The translations under genes and the position numbers were made by a program. The notes under the pieces were generated by a model. The model did no database searches and was not told the DNA's origin. It was given only the letters and a program-made list of their open reading frames with translations. This document shows positions 28,292 to 38,339 of a stretch of 64,000 nucleotides of DNA, in pieces (within the stretch, counting starts at the first letter, position 1; each line of letters opens with the position of its first letter). This DNA comes from Caldifarciminota bacterium 4484_18 (lineage in GTDB: Bacteria > Hydrothermota > UBA3073 > NMUJ01), in NCBI GenBank assembly GCA_002256535.1, contig NMUJ01000007.1, positions 1 through 64,000 of the forward strand, written 5' to 3'.

Positions 28292-29161
28292 ATGGCCATG
28301 GTGAAGATAAGGTTAGCATACCCTCGTGATGCGGGACACATTACACAGATACATCTATCGGATGCACCTTCACAAGTTGTTGCAGCCACCGACCCATACA
28401 CCCGTTGGTATCATGGTGGCCCCTGGATGCATCCACTTACCGCATGCAAGTATATCAAACGTGTCACCCATCGTGGTGGTAAGATCTTTCTCGCCGTAGC
28501 TAAATACCCCATAGGGGAAGCGGACGTGTGGGAGAGCCATGAATGGCACACCCGCATATTACATATCTCATTGTTATGGGTACACTTAAAGTATCGAAAT
28601 AGAGGGGTTGGTAGCAGCTTGATGAACCACATAGTACAGTATGCAAGTCGAATAGGTGTAACTTACATAACTACCTGGCCAGAAGAGTCTGCGTTGAGCT
28701 TTTACGACAAATGGGGGTTCAGATTACACTTACCTCAAACCTATGTAAAGCTGCATGCCAGGAACTGGCACCTAAAATACGAGAGGCTACCCTTCACCCC
28801 ACGTAAATTACCCACCACATTCACCCTATTGCTGGGTAAAACCCAATGTTCACGTGAGCATTGGGAAATAGTACCCTGGGAGGTAAAGCTACTCAACCGC
28901 TACAAAGTAACACGTTTCTTCGCATTACATGGAACCGTACAGAACCTGCCATATTATCTCTACCTCACAAAATGGCCATGGGACGACCGCTACAGGGCTT
29001 ATCTATGGGTCAAAGAGAAAGATCCAATCTTCATACCATTTATCCAGCAACTCGCCCATGATAATGGATGGCACTACATCACAACGGTGGTACCGAACAA
29101 GTTACTACCACGTAATAACTGTACAAGAATAAAACCCATCAACCTGTGGCGTAGGGGATGA
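28292..29161 (+). CDS. GNAT-family N-acetyltransferase
   Basis: 289 residues. The first about 150 residues form a GNAT domain, with LAYPRDAGHITQIHLSD at the start and the acetyl-CoA loop in VHLKYRNRGVGSSLMNHIVQYA (R/Q-x-x-G-x-G/A). The rest (ERLPFTPRKLP onward, rich in Trp and Tyr) has no recognised domain. The acceptor is unknown. No good ribosome-binding site precedes the ATG, in line with a leaderless message. An ATG two codons later is an alternative start. Genes diverge here from the adenosine-kinase operon. Confidence 0.75.
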   Translation: MAMVKIRLAYPRDAGHITQIHLSDAPSQVVAATDPYTRWYHGGPWMHPLTACKYIKRVTHRGGKIFLAVAKYPIGEADVWESHEWHTRILHISLLWVHLKYRNRGVGSSLMNHIVQYASRIGVTYITTWPEESALSFYDKWGFRLHLPQTYVKLHARNWHLKYERLPFTPRKLPTTFTLLLGKTQCSREHWEIVPWEVKLLNRYKVTRFFALHGTVQNLPYYLYLTKWPWDDRYRAYLWVKEKDPIFIPFIQQLAHDNGWHYITTVVPNKLLPRNNCTRIKPINLWRRG

Positions 29162-29181
29162 TCTTTCACCCCCCCATATCA

Positions 29182-29213
29182 TTGACAGCCCACATTCTTT
29201 AGTAACTTATAAA
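29182..29213 (+). promoter_or_regulatory. Possible hutU promoter
   Basis: A perfect TTGACA at 29182-29187 is followed by AT-rich TAACTTATAAAGAT around 29203-29216. The -10 hexamer is ambiguous because the best match (TATAAA, 29208-29213) has a 20-base spacer. A strong AGGAGGT ribosome-binding site follows before the ATG at 29227. Confidence 0.4.
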
Positions 29214-29226
29214 GATAGGAGGTAAT

Positions 29227-30933
29227 ATGGACTATAGACCAATACATGCACCCCGTGGTACTCAACTCAGTTGCAAATCGTGGCTACTCGAAGCCCCCCT
29301 ACGTATGTTGATGAACAACGTCGATCCCGACGTAGCTGAGATACCTGAGGAGCTCATCGTCTATGGAGGTGCCGGCAAAGCCGCCCGTAACTGGGAGTGC
29401 TTCTGGGCAATCGTCGAGAGTCTCAAGAATATGGATGAAGACGAGACCTTACTCGTACAATCCGGTAAACCGGTCGCCATATTCCATACATCCACATGGG
29501 CACCAAGGGTGTTGATCGCCAACTCATTACTTGTACCTAACTGGGCAGATTGGGATCACTTTCGTAAACTTGAAGCTATGGGATTGATAATGTACGGTCA
29601 GATGACTGCCGGTAGCTGGATCTACATTGGTACCCAGGGCATAATACAGGGTACCTACGAGACGTTTGCTGCCGCTGCCAGCAAACACTTTGATGGTACA
29701 CTTCGTGGCAAATTTGTACTCACTGCAGGTATGGGCGGTATGAGTGGCGCACAACCTCTTGCTATCACCATGAACGGTGGTGTTGCCCTCGTTGTGGAGG
29801 TCAACCCCGCACGTATCGAACGTCGTCTAAAACAGGGTTTTGTCGATACCATGGTATGGGATCTTGACGAAGCCCTAAAGCTTGTTGATAAACATGTAAA
29901 AGCGAAAAAACCATATTCAATAGGGCTTGTAGGTAACGCATCCGACACACATCCAGAGCTTGTACGTCGTGGCATAATACCGGATCTGTTGACGGATCAA
30001 ACCTCTGCCCATGATACACTTAACGGCTACGTACCCGGTGGTATGACGTACGAGGAGGCGATTGCCCTACGTCACCGTGACCCCGATACCTACGTTAAAC
30101 TTGCGTATGAATCGATCGCCCGCCAGATGGAAGCTATGCTCGATATGCAACGTCAAGGTGCAGTAGCTTTCGACTACGGTAATAACATACGTGGACAAGC
30201 CGTTAAGGCAGGCGTCAAAGATGCATTCAACATACCCGGCTTTGTACTCGAATATATACGGCCACTATTTTGTGAAGGACGTGGCCCATTTAGGTGGGTA
30301 GCCCTATCCGGTGATCCCGAAGACATCTACCGTACAGATCGTGCCGTGCTGGAACTGTTCCCCGAGAATGACATACTTACACGGTGGATCAAGCTTGCCG
30401 AGGAGAAGGTCCCCTTCCAGGGGTTACCTGCACGTGTCTGCTGGTTAGGCTATGGTGAACGTGCTGAGTTTGGTTTACGTATCAATCACATGGTATGTAA
30501 AGGTCAGCTCAAAGCCCCCATAGTGATAGGGCGTGACCATTTGGATGCTGGGTCGGTTGCCTCCCCCTATCGTGAAACTGAGCAGATGAAGGACGGTTCC
30601 GATGCGATAGCGGATTGGCCTATCCTCAATGGGTTGCTGAACACTGCATCGGGTGCAACCTGGGTCTCAGTACACCATGGTGGCGGTGTAGGTATAGGTT
30701 ACTCCATTCATGCAGGTCAGGTTATAGTAGCTGATGGCACAAAAATGTCAGACCTCAAACTCGAACGTGTGCTCACCAACGACCCAGGTATCGGTATCGC
30801 ACGTCATGCAGATGCAGGTTACTCCAAAGCTATAGAGGTAGCACAATCCAAACATATAAGGATACCGATGATAGAGTTTCGCTCCCAGCTACAAGAAATA
30901 CTGACCAAGGAGCAACCCACCGAAGTAAGTTAA
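29227..30933 (+). CDS. hutU: Urocanate hydratase
   Basis: NAD-dependent enzyme of histidine breakdown that converts urocanate to imidazolonepropionate. 568 residues, complete. Typical: [90 protein letters not shown], and [18 protein letters not shown]. The start is set by AGGAGGTAATATG. No hutH, hutI or hutG is nearby, and its neighbours are a GNAT protein and a UDP-sugar dehydrogenase. Confidence 0.95.
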   Translation: MDYRPIHAPRGTQLSCKSWLLEAPLRMLMNNVDPDVAEIPEELIVYGGAGKAARNWECFWAIVESLKNMDEDETLLVQSGKPVAIFHTSTWAPRVLIANSLLVPNWADWDHFRKLEAMGLIMYGQMTAGSWIYIGTQGIIQGTYETFAAAASKHFDGTLRGKFVLTAGMGGMSGAQPLAITMNGGVALVVEVNPARIERRLKQGFVDTMVWDLDEALKLVDKHVKAKKPYSIGLVGNASDTHPELVRRGIIPDLLTDQTSAHDTLNGYVPGGMTYEEAIALRHRDPDTYVKLAYESIARQMEAMLDMQRQGAVAFDYGNNIRGQAVKAGVKDAFNIPGFVLEYIRPLFCEGRGPFRWVALSGDPEDIYRTDRAVLELFPENDILTRWIKLAEEKVPFQGLPARVCWLGYGERAEFGLRINHMVCKGQLKAPIVIGRDHLDAGSVASPYRETEQMKDGSDAIADWPILNGLLNTASGATWVSVHHGGGVGIGYSIHAGQVIVADGTKMSDLKLERVLTNDPGIGIARHADAGYSKAIEVAQSKHIRIPMIEFRSQLQEILTKEQPTEVS

Positions 30934-30951
30934 CGAGTAAAAGGAGTCCAC

Positions 30952-32274
30952 ATGGGGTACGTCGAGGCATCAAGGGATAAAATTTTAAATCGCCGTTCGA
31001 AGATCGGCATAATAGGGTTAGGTTATGTGGGGTTACCGCTTGCACGTGAATTCCTGAAGAAAGGGTTCAAGGTACTCGGGTTCGATATTGACGAGGCTAA
31101 AGTTAACATGATAAACGCAGGCCAAAGTTACATCAAACACATAGATTCTGATTTCATAAGCCACTACAGGGAGAAGGGATACCTCGAGGCAACCACTGAC
31201 TTCACCCGGTTAAGAGAGGCCGATCACATCCTAATCTGTGTACCAACCCCACTTGGTAAGCACAACGAACCTGACCTATCTTACGTATTGAACACCACCC
31301 ATACCATCAGCCATAACTTACGGCCGGGTCATCATATAGTACTGGAGAGTACAACCTATCCTGGTACAACGGAAGAGGAGCTGCTACCTATACTTGAGGA
31401 ATCAGGTCTAAAAGTAGGTGAAACGTTCTTTTTAGGGTATTCTCCCGAACGTGAGGATCCTGGCAATAAAGAGTACACCACAGCCAATATACCCAAAGTT
31501 GTGAGCGGTGTCACCCCATCCTGCCTGGAAATTACGAAGTTACTCTACGATCAAATTGTTAAGGAGACCGTCCCTGTATCATCACCCCGTATAGCGGAAT
31601 CGACAAAACTACTTGAAAACATCTACCGTGCAGTCAACATAGCACTTGTAAACGAGTTGAAGATCATATTTGATCGCATGGGTATCGACATATGGGAAGT
31701 CATCAAGGCAGCTTCTACGAAACCGTTTGGTTTCCACCCTTTCTACCCAGGACCTGGGCTTGGCGGCCACTGTATACCAATCGACCCATTTTATCTCACA
31801 TGGAAGGCACGTGAATACGGGCTCAATACCCACTTCATCGAGCTTGCAGGTGAAATTAATACCTCAATGCCATATTTTGTGGTGGATAAAACCATCCACG
31901 CACTCAACCAACATGGTAAATCATTAAAAGGTGCCAATATACTAATACTCGGGGTAGCTTACAAACCGGACGTGGATGATATGCGTGAGAGTCCCGCACT
32001 TAAAATTATCGAACTATTGTGCGAACATGGTGCTATTGTGGATTATAACGACCCACATATACCTGAATTACCACCCACCCGCAAGTATCGTTACAAAATG
32101 CGTTCTGTAGCGCTTACTCCTGAGACGTTCAAAAAGTATGATGCTGTCATCATAACAACAAATCATACCGCTTACGATTATGGGATGATCGCACAGCATG
32201 CCAAATTGATAGTTGATACACGTAACGCAATGGCCGGTATATCCGACATACGTGCCGAACTTGTAAAGGCCTAA
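30952..32274 (+). CDS. wbpA: UDP-N-acetylhexosamine 6-dehydrogenase (WbpA/TviB-like)
   Basis: Oxidises a UDP-N-acetyl sugar at C6 to the uronic acid with two NAD+, for surface polysaccharides. 440 residues. NAD site GIIGLGYVGLPLAREF, GYSPEREDPGN, and the catalytic Cys in GLGGHCIPIDPFYLTW; C-terminal ILILGVAYKPDVDDMRESP. The motifs fit UDP-GlcNAc dehydrogenases (WbpA) better than UDP-glucose dehydrogenase. AAAGGAGTC precedes the ATG, 18 bases after hutU. The 3' end overlaps the convergent folE2 by 4 bases. Confidence 0.88.
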   Translation: MGYVEASRDKILNRRSKIGIIGLGYVGLPLAREFLKKGFKVLGFDIDEAKVNMINAGQSYIKHIDSDFISHYREKGYLEATTDFTRLREADHILICVPTPLGKHNEPDLSYVLNTTHTISHNLRPGHHIVLESTTYPGTTEEELLPILEESGLKVGETFFLGYSPEREDPGNKEYTTANIPKVVSGVTPSCLEITKLLYDQIVKETVPVSSPRIAESTKLLENIYRAVNIALVNELKIIFDRMGIDIWEVIKAASTKPFGFHPFYPGPGLGGHCIPIDPFYLTWKAREYGLNTHFIELAGEINTSMPYFVVDKTIHALNQHGKSLKGANILILGVAYKPDVDDMRESPALKIIELLCEHGAIVDYNDPHIPELPPTRKYRYKMRSVALTPETFKKYDAVIITTNHTAYDYGMIAQHAKLIVDTRNAMAGISDIRAELVKA

Positions 32275-33038
32275 CCTTCACGTTTGATATAAGCGTAAGC
32301 GTTGTGATTGTGAATACTTTCCAGGCTCTCAACCTCTATTTCATATCCAAGTACACGCTCGTCATTGTTTAACTTAACTGCTACGTTACGGGCTACATCC
32401 TCAACAAATGAAGGATGTTCATACGCCCATTCAGTGACGTACTTCTCGTCTTCACGCTTGAGCAACGCATATACAGGGGCGGATGCACAATCCTCCACCA
32501 TCTTGATAAGATCTTCTATCCACAGCAACCCACGAAAGTGCACCTTCACCCCTATGTAAGCACGTTGGTTATGTGCACCCTTTTCTGAAATCTCCTTAGA
32601 GCATGGACATACTGTATTTACTGGTACTTCCACCCACAGGTAAAGTTTGATTCTATCCTTGAACCTACCGATAATCCCACAGTTATAACCCATCAAACTC
32701 TTAAGATTAGATGTAGGTGCTTGCTTTTCAATAAAATATGGGAAAAACAGCTCTATATGCGCAGATTCGGCATCGAACATCTCTTTCATACGGTGTAAAA
32801 TCTTTCCAATATTTTGTATCGCTATTTCACCCCTATACTCGTTAAGTATTTCAACAAACCTACTCATATGGGTGCCACGAAAATTATGTGGCAAATTCAC
32901 GTACATGTTCACCCTTGCAATAGTGTGTTGAAATTCATGCGCCTTGTCACGCAAAAGTATAGGATACGATAGGCCACGTACACCTACTTTATCAATGGGT
33001 ATGCATCGATCGTCATTCTCACGTTGCACATCCTTCAT
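32271..33038 (-). CDS. folE2: GTP cyclohydrolase I type 2 (FolE2/MptA-like)
   Basis: Opens GTP to a dihydroneopterin triphosphate-type product, feeding folate and queuosine. 255 residues. The metal and catalytic region VNTVCPCSKEISEKGAHNQR (Cys near 149) and RGTHMSRFVEILNEY are typical of the zinc-independent COG1469 class. There is no FolE1. Its start overlaps queD by 20 bases, supporting a role in deazapurine synthesis, and folK is elsewhere in the window. Confidence 0.92.
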   Translation of the reverse strand: MKDVQRENDDRCIPIDKVGVRGLSYPILLRDKAHEFQHTIARVNMYVNLPHNFRGTHMSRFVEILNEYRGEIAIQNIGKILHRMKEMFDAESAHIELFFPYFIEKQAPTSNLKSLMGYNCGIIGRFKDRIKLYLWVEVPVNTVCPCSKEISEKGAHNQRAYIGVKVHFRGLLWIEDLIKMVEDCASAPVYALLKREDEKYVTEWAYEHPSFVEDVARNVAVKLNNDERVLGYEIEVESLESIHNHNAYAYIKREG

Positions 33039-33387
33039 AGTAGCGTACCCCCTGACGTTCGTCCTCCCAAACTTCTACATGTATCAATTTTAAATTATCT
33101 GGTATTTTGCGGTTCAAGTTTGTAAAAATGTACTTCGCGATATTCTCGACGGTTGGTGGGTTCACTTTGAAATAGGGTAAATCGTTCAAATACCTATGAT
33201 CTAACTCTTTAAGTATCTCAGTTAACCACCTTCTTAACACGCGTAGATCGACGACCATCCCATTGGTGTCTAAATTATCGCCCTCAACAGTCACCCACAC
33301 ACGGAAATTATGCCCATGTAGCTCCTCACCACAAATACTAAGCTTATGTGCAGCAGCAAACCTATCCCCAACTATGAGCCTAAACAT
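33019..33387 (-). CDS. queD: 6-carboxytetrahydropterin synthase (QueD family)
   Basis: Second step of queuosine/7-deazaguanine synthesis. 122 residues with zinc ligands FAAAHKL and HGHNF, catalytic Cys in ICGEELHGH, DLRVLRRWLTEILKELDHRYLND, PTVENIAKYIF, and EVWEDERQGVRY. Overlap with folE2 makes a two-gene unit for the GTP to 6-carboxytetrahydropterin steps. No queC or queE follows. Confidence 0.93.
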   Translation of the reverse strand: MFRLIVGDRFAAAHKLSICGEELHGHNFRVWVTVEGDNLDTNGMVVDLRVLRRWLTEILKELDHRYLNDLPYFKVNPPTVENIAKYIFTNLNRKIPDNLKLIHVEVWEDERQGVRYYEGCAT

Positions 33388-33388
33388 A

Positions 33389-34285
33389 TCAAACCCTCAA
33401 ACGTATTGTGATTGTGCTTACGTATCCCAGGTTATAGTGCCATCCACCCAACATGTAAGAAAAGGTGATAGGTATATCCTTAGCGGTTAAGTTATAATCG
33501 AACCCTACATTCCAGACCCTTGTCCTATGTGCGATAGGTATCCCCACATTGATTTTCAAATCCGACGTCACCTCCATCTTCCCACTGATGATATAGAACA
33601 ATGGTGTATCACTATCTTTACGTAGTTCAAGATTACCTGTAAAGTTGCTCCCTTTATAACTTAGATCTATCGCCAACACGATAGGTAACCGCACCCTGTA
33701 GTATCTTTCCGGAGTGTAGTATCCAATGGGTCCCAGGTTATCAACCACAAATCCAATCTCCCATTTTTCACTGGGTCTGTGTGTTATACCTATTCCTATC
33801 GCCCAATGCGTAATGCTCGACACGTATATCTTCTCGTAGATCAATTTAGGTACAATACCAACCATTGTATTATCCCATACACGTGTATAACCACAGGTAA
33901 GCACAACTTGATATACACCATAGTAAGCTTGTAGCCATCTTCCAGTTTCATCCCGTAACTCCATATCTGCAATACCTGTACCTAATCCACTTACTTTGTA
34001 AAGATTACGGTTGTTCTTACGTACCCATTTAAATGCAAAGCAATCGTCTCCCATAAAGTATCGTGTGTACGAAGAATATAACCCTTCATCAACATCTTCA
34101 GCTGGGTTTGAATATTTGCACCACTCATAAGTTGTGGTTGGCAATTTAATAAACGCCAACCCCACATCAGGTTCGATCCTTTGTGTCCAATTATAGATTT
34201 TATGTATTGTATCTTCCAACCAATCCCTGAAACGATCCCATCCACTACCGGATACCAGTATCAACAATAATAGGGTATAACTCAT
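33389..34285 (-). CDS. Predicted outer-membrane beta-barrel, PorV/PorQ-like
   Basis: 298 residues with an N-terminal signal (YTLLLLILVSGSG). Alternating beta strands include HWAIGIGITHRPSEKWEIGFVVDNLGPIGYY, a pattern shared with PorV/PorQ and UPF0164 proteins, and the sequence ends in an aromatic/basic last strand (VSTITIRLRV). PorV shuttles cargo in type IX secretion, and a protein with a sorting-like C-terminal domain lies at 3933-5999. The assignment is by pattern only. The start overlaps the moxR stop by 4 bases. Confidence 0.55.
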   Translation of the reverse strand: MSYTLLLLILVSGSGWDRFRDWLEDTIHKIYNWTQRIEPDVGLAFIKLPTTTYEWCKYSNPAEDVDEGLYSSYTRYFMGDDCFAFKWVRKNNRNLYKVSGLGTGIADMELRDETGRWLQAYYGVYQVVLTCGYTRVWDNTMVGIVPKLIYEKIYVSSITHWAIGIGITHRPSEKWEIGFVVDNLGPIGYYTPERYYRVRLPIVLAIDLSYKGSNFTGNLELRKDSDTPLFYIISGKMEVTSDLKINVGIPIAHRTRVWNVGFDYNLTAKDIPITFSYMLGGWHYNLGYVSTITIRLRV

Positions 34286-35259
34286 ACAAGGTTGAGCAAT
34301 TTTTCGACAACCATATCGCTTGTTACACCTTCAGCTTCAGCTGCAAAGTTAAGTATGAGCCTATGTCTCAATACAGGTAGCGCCACACTTCTTACGTCAT
34401 CCCATGACGGTACCGGTCGCCCTTCGAGCAACGCACGTGCCTTTGCCCCTAATATCAAGTATTGTGATGCACGTGGGCTTGCACCCCAGCTTACCCACTC
34501 TTTTATAAATTTGGGTACACTGCTGTTTTCTGATGGCCTGGTGAGGTTGACAAACTGTACTACCTCTTCGATAAGCTTAGGTGCTACCGGCATGCGACGT
34601 ACAACATCCATTAGTTTCAATATTTCTTCACGTGTGAGGACGGACGAAACTTCAGGTTCATACCCTATGGTTGTGGTCTCTACAATTTTGACCTCTTCGT
34701 TTTCGGTTGGATAGTATATATTCACTTGGAACATAAACCTATCTTTCTGTGCCTCTGGCAACGGATACGTACCCTCATGTTCGATAGGATTCTGTGTAGC
34801 TAATACAAAAAACGGGCGTGGCAAATCATAGTCCTTACCAGCCACTGTAACTTTATATTCCTGCATTGCCTCAAGTAGCGCTGATTGTGTCTTGGGTGGT
34901 GTACGATTTATTTCATCCGCCAGTATAATGTTAGCAAAAATGGGACCTTTCACAAACCTAAAATAGCGTTCACCCGATGCGGTTTCCTCCAGTATCTCCG
35001 TACCAGTGATATCTGATGGCATAAGATCGGGTGTAAACTGTATCCTTGAAAACGACAACGATAACACACGTGCTAACGTCTTAACTATCAGAGTTTTAGC
35101 CAACCCCGGCACCCCTACAATGAGTATGTGGCCACCCGACAACAATGCTATCAGTATTTCTTCAATAACACGATCCTGTCCCACTATGATTTTATGTATT
35201 TCGTTTAATATTTTTTCTTTCGTATTGCCGATACGTTCCAATATCTCAGTATCGTTCAT
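34282..35259 (-). CDS. MoxR-family AAA+ ATPase
   Basis: 325 residues, chaperone-type ATPase that helps assemble or activate partner complexes, often with VWA proteins. Walker A GVPGLAKT, Walker B IILADEINRTPPKTQSALLEAMQEY, sensor 1 FVLATQNPIEHEGTYPLPEAQ, and the C-terminal lid GASPRASQYLILGAKA. It starts in the rplT stop (TAATG). No DUF58 or VWA gene is found next to it, although these usually follow. Confidence 0.93.
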   Translation of the reverse strand: MNDTEILERIGNTKEKILNEIHKIIVGQDRVIEEILIALLSGGHILIVGVPGLAKTLIVKTLARVLSLSFSRIQFTPDLMPSDITGTEILEETASGERYFRFVKGPIFANIILADEINRTPPKTQSALLEAMQEYKVTVAGKDYDLPRPFFVLATQNPIEHEGTYPLPEAQKDRFMFQVNIYYPTENEEVKIVETTTIGYEPEVSSVLTREEILKLMDVVRRMPVAPKLIEEVVQFVNLTRPSENSSVPKFIKEWVSWGASPRASQYLILGAKARALLEGRPVPSWDDVRSVALPVLRHRLILNFAAEAEGVTSDMVVEKLLNLV

Positions 35260-35600
35260 TAACTTACCACTTCCTCCACCAGCGCACGAAATGCATCAGG
35301 TTGATTTTCAGCCAATTCTGCTAACACTTTACGGTTAAGATCTATCCCCTTCTCTTTTAGCTTGTGTATGAGCTGACTATAAGTTATACCATGTTGTCGA
35401 CATGCAGCGTTGATCTTCACTATTTGTAAGCGTCGCATATCGCGTTTCTTCTGTCGTCTATGAATATAGCTGTACATAAGTGCTTTCATGGCTGCATTCT
35501 TCGCCACCCTATACAAGTGACCACGTCCGCCAACGTATCCTTTCGCAAGTTTCATCCATTTCTTCTTACGGGTCTTGGGGCTGGATTTAGCTCTCGGCAT
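35259..35600 (-). CDS. rplT: 50S ribosomal protein L20
   Basis: 113 residues, binds 23S rRNA early in assembly. Family text: KGYVGGRGHLYRVAKNAAMKALMYSYIHRRQKKRDMRRLQIVKINAA. AGGAGGTAAT precedes the ATG. Third gene of infC-rpmI-rplT. In many bacteria L20 represses this operon by binding a leader, but no such structure was identified here. Confidence 0.96.
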   Translation of the reverse strand: MPRAKSSPKTRKKKWMKLAKGYVGGRGHLYRVAKNAAMKALMYSYIHRRQKKRDMRRLQIVKINAACRQHGITYSQLIHKLKEKGIDLNRKVLAELAENQPDAFRALVEEVVS

Positions 35601-35608
35601 ATTACCTC

Positions 35609-35806
35609 CTATCCATACGGTAAAAGTCGTCGTATCCGTTGCTTTTCTGCTGGACTGACTACATCTTTCTTACGTAGTGCACGTCGCCTTTTAGCTGTCT
35701 TCTTACGCATAAGGTGGCTACCACCTGCACGTAACCGCAATATCTTGCCGCTTCTTGTGATCCTAAATCTTTTCGTCACCGCTTTCTTAGTTTTAAGTTT
35801 GGGCAT
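35609..35806 (-). CDS. rpmI: 50S ribosomal protein L35
   Basis: 65 residues: MPKLKTKKAVTKRFRITRSG, followed by a basic RKKTAKRRRALRKK region. The start at 35806 (GAGGTG just upstream) is preferred to an in-frame ATG eleven codons earlier, inside infC, because all family members begin MPK(L/M)KT. Confidence 0.95.
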   Translation of the reverse strand: MPKLKTKKAVTKRFRITRSGKILRLRAGGSHLMRKKTAKRRRALRKKDVVSPAEKQRIRRLLPYG

Positions 35807-35813
35807 CTTCACC

Positions 35814-36356
35814 TCACTTTCTCTTGGATTTAGGTACAATCACTGCCACCATATTGCGATAACTTTCCATAGCTGGTGGATGCTCCACCTTAGCAATATC
35901 AGACAATGCATCTATGAACTGTTCCAGTACCTTCCTACCATCATCCATATGTATAGCCTGTCTACCACGAAACCTAACCACTATTCGTACCTTGTCACCC
36001 TCTTCTAAGAATTCACGTGCCTTACGTAGCTTAACCTCAAAATCGTGGTCCTCGATCTGTGGTGAAAACTTCAATTCCTTCACTTTTATTGTGGTAGATT
36101 TCTTTTCCTTCTTCTCCTTCTGATATTTATATTTCCCATAGTCCATAATCCGACAGACTGGAGGAAACTGGTTTGGTGCTACCTCAACCAAATCGAGCCC
36201 CGCCTCCTCCGCACGTCGTAAAGCCTCTTGTATACTCACAATACCCACCAATCTACCATTCTCATCTACCAGTTTCACCTTACTTACTCTTATCTGTTCA
36301 TTTATTCGTGGACCTTTTTTCTTAGGTCTTCGTAGCGGTCCGCGGTAATATCCCAT
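35814..36356 (-). CDS. infC: Translation initiation factor IF-3
   Basis: 180 residues. N-terminal domain INEQIRVSKVKLVDENGRLVG, linker, PVCRIMDYGKYKYQKEKK, and C-terminal domain with KVRIVVRFRGRQAIHMDDG. It keeps subunits apart and checks the start codon. The ATG overlaps the thrS stop (TGATG). The start is a normal ATG, not the AUU of E. coli, so self-control by start-codon discrimination is not expected. Confidence 0.96.
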   Translation of the reverse strand: MGYYRGPLRRPKKKGPRINEQIRVSKVKLVDENGRLVGIVSIQEALRRAEEAGLDLVEVAPNQFPPVCRIMDYGKYKYQKEKKEKKSTTIKVKELKFSPQIEDHDFEVKLRKAREFLEEGDKVRIVVRFRGRQAIHMDDGRKVLEQFIDALSDIAKVEHPPAMESYRNMVAVIVPKSKRK

Positions 36357-38248
36357 CAGGTAAGCGGATTCTCCTCACTTCTTAAGAGCTCCATAAATGT
36401 ATCCCATTCCATAGAACCGAGATCGCCTTCACCACGTTTGCGAACCGCAACCTGCCTACTTTCCATCTCCTTCTTCCCTACAATCACCATGTAGGGTATC
36501 TTTTTCCCAGCTACCATACGCACTTTATAAGATATTTTCTCGTTACTTGTGTCAAGCTCAACCCTATAATTTAAGCTTGTCAATCTCTTGTAAATCTTCT
36601 GTGCATATGGGATTGCAGTATCAGTAATGGTGGCCACCACTATCTGCACGGGTGCTAACCAAAACGGCATCGCCCCTTTATGATGCTCGACTAACGTACC
36701 CATAAATCGCTCCATTGCCCCCAATATTGCACGATGTATCATGATCACATGATGTGGTGTATTGTCAGCTCCTATGTAGGTTACGTCAAACCTCTCAGGT
36801 AGATTAAAATCAAACTGTATCGTAGGACCTTGCCATTTTCTACCCATCGCATCACGCAAGTGTATGTCAATTTTGGGTCCATAAAATGCAGCTTCCCCTA
36901 CCATACGTTCGTAAGGTATATTGAGTTTATTCAAAACGCTTTCAAGTGCCGCTTCTGCATGCTGCCAATCTTCATCCCTTCCTGCAAATGACTTCTTATC
37001 TGCTGGGTCTCTTACCGATAATGTAACGTCGTACTCCTTGAACCCGAATCTCTCCATCATATAGCGTGCAAGCTCTATTATTTCACAAATTTCTGTCTCC
37101 ACCTGATCGGGCCGACAGAAGATATGTGCATCATCTTGGGTAAACCCTCGCACCCTCAACAACCCATGTAATACACCACTACGTTCATATCGGTAAACCG
37201 TACCTAACTCCGCGTATTTAATCGGTAAATCGCGATAACTACGTACTTTCGATTTGTATATAAGGATATGGAAAGGGCAGTTCATTGGCTTCAAAACATA
37301 GTCTTCCTGTCCCATCTTAAATGTGATCATATTCTCACGATAATACTCAAAATGTCCAGATATCTGCCACAGCTCCGCCTTTGCAATATGTGGTGTATAG
37401 ACAAGTTGGTATCCACGTTTGATATGCTCTTTTATCCAAAATTCTTCAATTATCCTACGTATTGTTGCACCTTTAGGGTGCCACAACACTAATCCAGGAC
37501 CTGGCTCACCAATACTAAAATACTCCAGTTGTGTACCTAATTTACGGTGATCACAAGCTTCTGCCTCTTTCAGCAGCTGCAGAAAATGTACCAATCTTTC
37601 CTGGGTGGTAAATGATATTCCATAAATCCTTTGTAGACGTTCGCGCGTCTCGTCACCCCGCCAGTAACTACCTGAAGTAGATAATAGTTTGAAATACTTT
37701 ATCCTACCCGTAGATGGCACATGTGGCCCCCTACAAAGGTCGATAAAATTTCCCTGTTTGTAGCAACTAACCACATCATCCGTTATCTCATCGATAAGCT
37801 CTACTTTGAACTTCTCGCCCAGCTCCTCAAACATCCTTCGTGCTTCATCTCGCGGTAATTCAAGCCTTTCAAACGTAAGATCTTTCGCTATAATTTCGTA
37901 CATCTTAGCCTCAATTTTATCCAAATCCTCTGTCGTAAATGGCCTATCAACTTCGAAGTCATAATAAAACCCATGCTCAATGGCTGGCCCTATTGCGAGC
38001 TTTGCGTTAGGGAATAACTCCTTAACCGCCTGTGCCATGATATGTGCGGTGGAGTGCCAATATACTTGTTTACCATCGTTGTCATCAAATGTTATGGGTT
38101 CAATTATATCACCTTCTTGCGGTTGGTACGACAAATCTACCAGCTTACCATTAACCCTTGCTGCAATAATTTCTGGTTCTGACAGTATTGAAATTAAACG
38201 TTCACCCTCTTCTATTTCCTTTACTTCGCCTTTGATTTTTACTTTCAT
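36356..38248 (-). CDS. thrS: Threonyl-tRNA synthetase
   Basis: Class II enzyme for tRNA-Thr. 630 residues, complete, unlike three other synthetase genes in this window. TGS domain, editing domain WHSTAHIMAQAVKELFP with HGFYYDF, catalytic motifs YRYERSGVLHGLLRVRGFTQDDAHIFC and MIHRAILGAMERF, then the anticodon domain. The ATG lies 13 bases after the 3' end of tRNA-Val with no Shine-Dalgarno, so the mature message would start with a very short leader made by tRNA processing. Confidence 0.96.
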   Translation of the reverse strand: MKVKIKGEVKEIEEGERLISILSEPEIIAARVNGKLVDLSYQPQEGDIIEPITFDDNDGKQVYWHSTAHIMAQAVKELFPNAKLAIGPAIEHGFYYDFEVDRPFTTEDLDKIEAKMYEIIAKDLTFERLELPRDEARRMFEELGEKFKVELIDEITDDVVSCYKQGNFIDLCRGPHVPSTGRIKYFKLLSTSGSYWRGDETRERLQRIYGISFTTQERLVHFLQLLKEAEACDHRKLGTQLEYFSIGEPGPGLVLWHPKGATIRRIIEEFWIKEHIKRGYQLVYTPHIAKAELWQISGHFEYYRENMITFKMGQEDYVLKPMNCPFHILIYKSKVRSYRDLPIKYAELGTVYRYERSGVLHGLLRVRGFTQDDAHIFCRPDQVETEICEIIELARYMMERFGFKEYDVTLSVRDPADKKSFAGRDEDWQHAEAALESVLNKLNIPYERMVGEAAFYGPKIDIHLRDAMGRKWQGPTIQFDFNLPERFDVTYIGADNTPHHVIMIHRAILGAMERFMGTLVEHHKGAMPFWLAPVQIVVATITDTAIPYAQKIYKRLTSLNYRVELDTSNEKISYKVRMVAGKKIPYMVIVGKKEMESRQVAVRKRGEGDLGSMEWDTFMELLRSEENPLT

Positions 38249-38261
38249 GGATAAAAATAAA

Positions 38262-38335
38262 TGGGCGGTACTGGACTCGAACCAGTGACCTCCACGATGT
38301 CAACGTGGCGCTCTTACCAACTGAGCTAACCGCCC
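38262..38335 (-). tRNA. tRNA-Val (GAC)
   Basis: 74 nt cloverleaf: acceptor GGGCGGT/ACCGCCC, D arm TAGCTCAGTTGGTAAGAGC, anticodon stem CCACG/CGTGG with loop TTGACAT (anticodon GAC), and T arm CTGGTTCGAGTCCAG. No 3' CCA is encoded. It lies four bases after tRNA-Gly and 13 bases before thrS. Confidence 0.96.
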
Positions 38336-38339
38336 ATAG

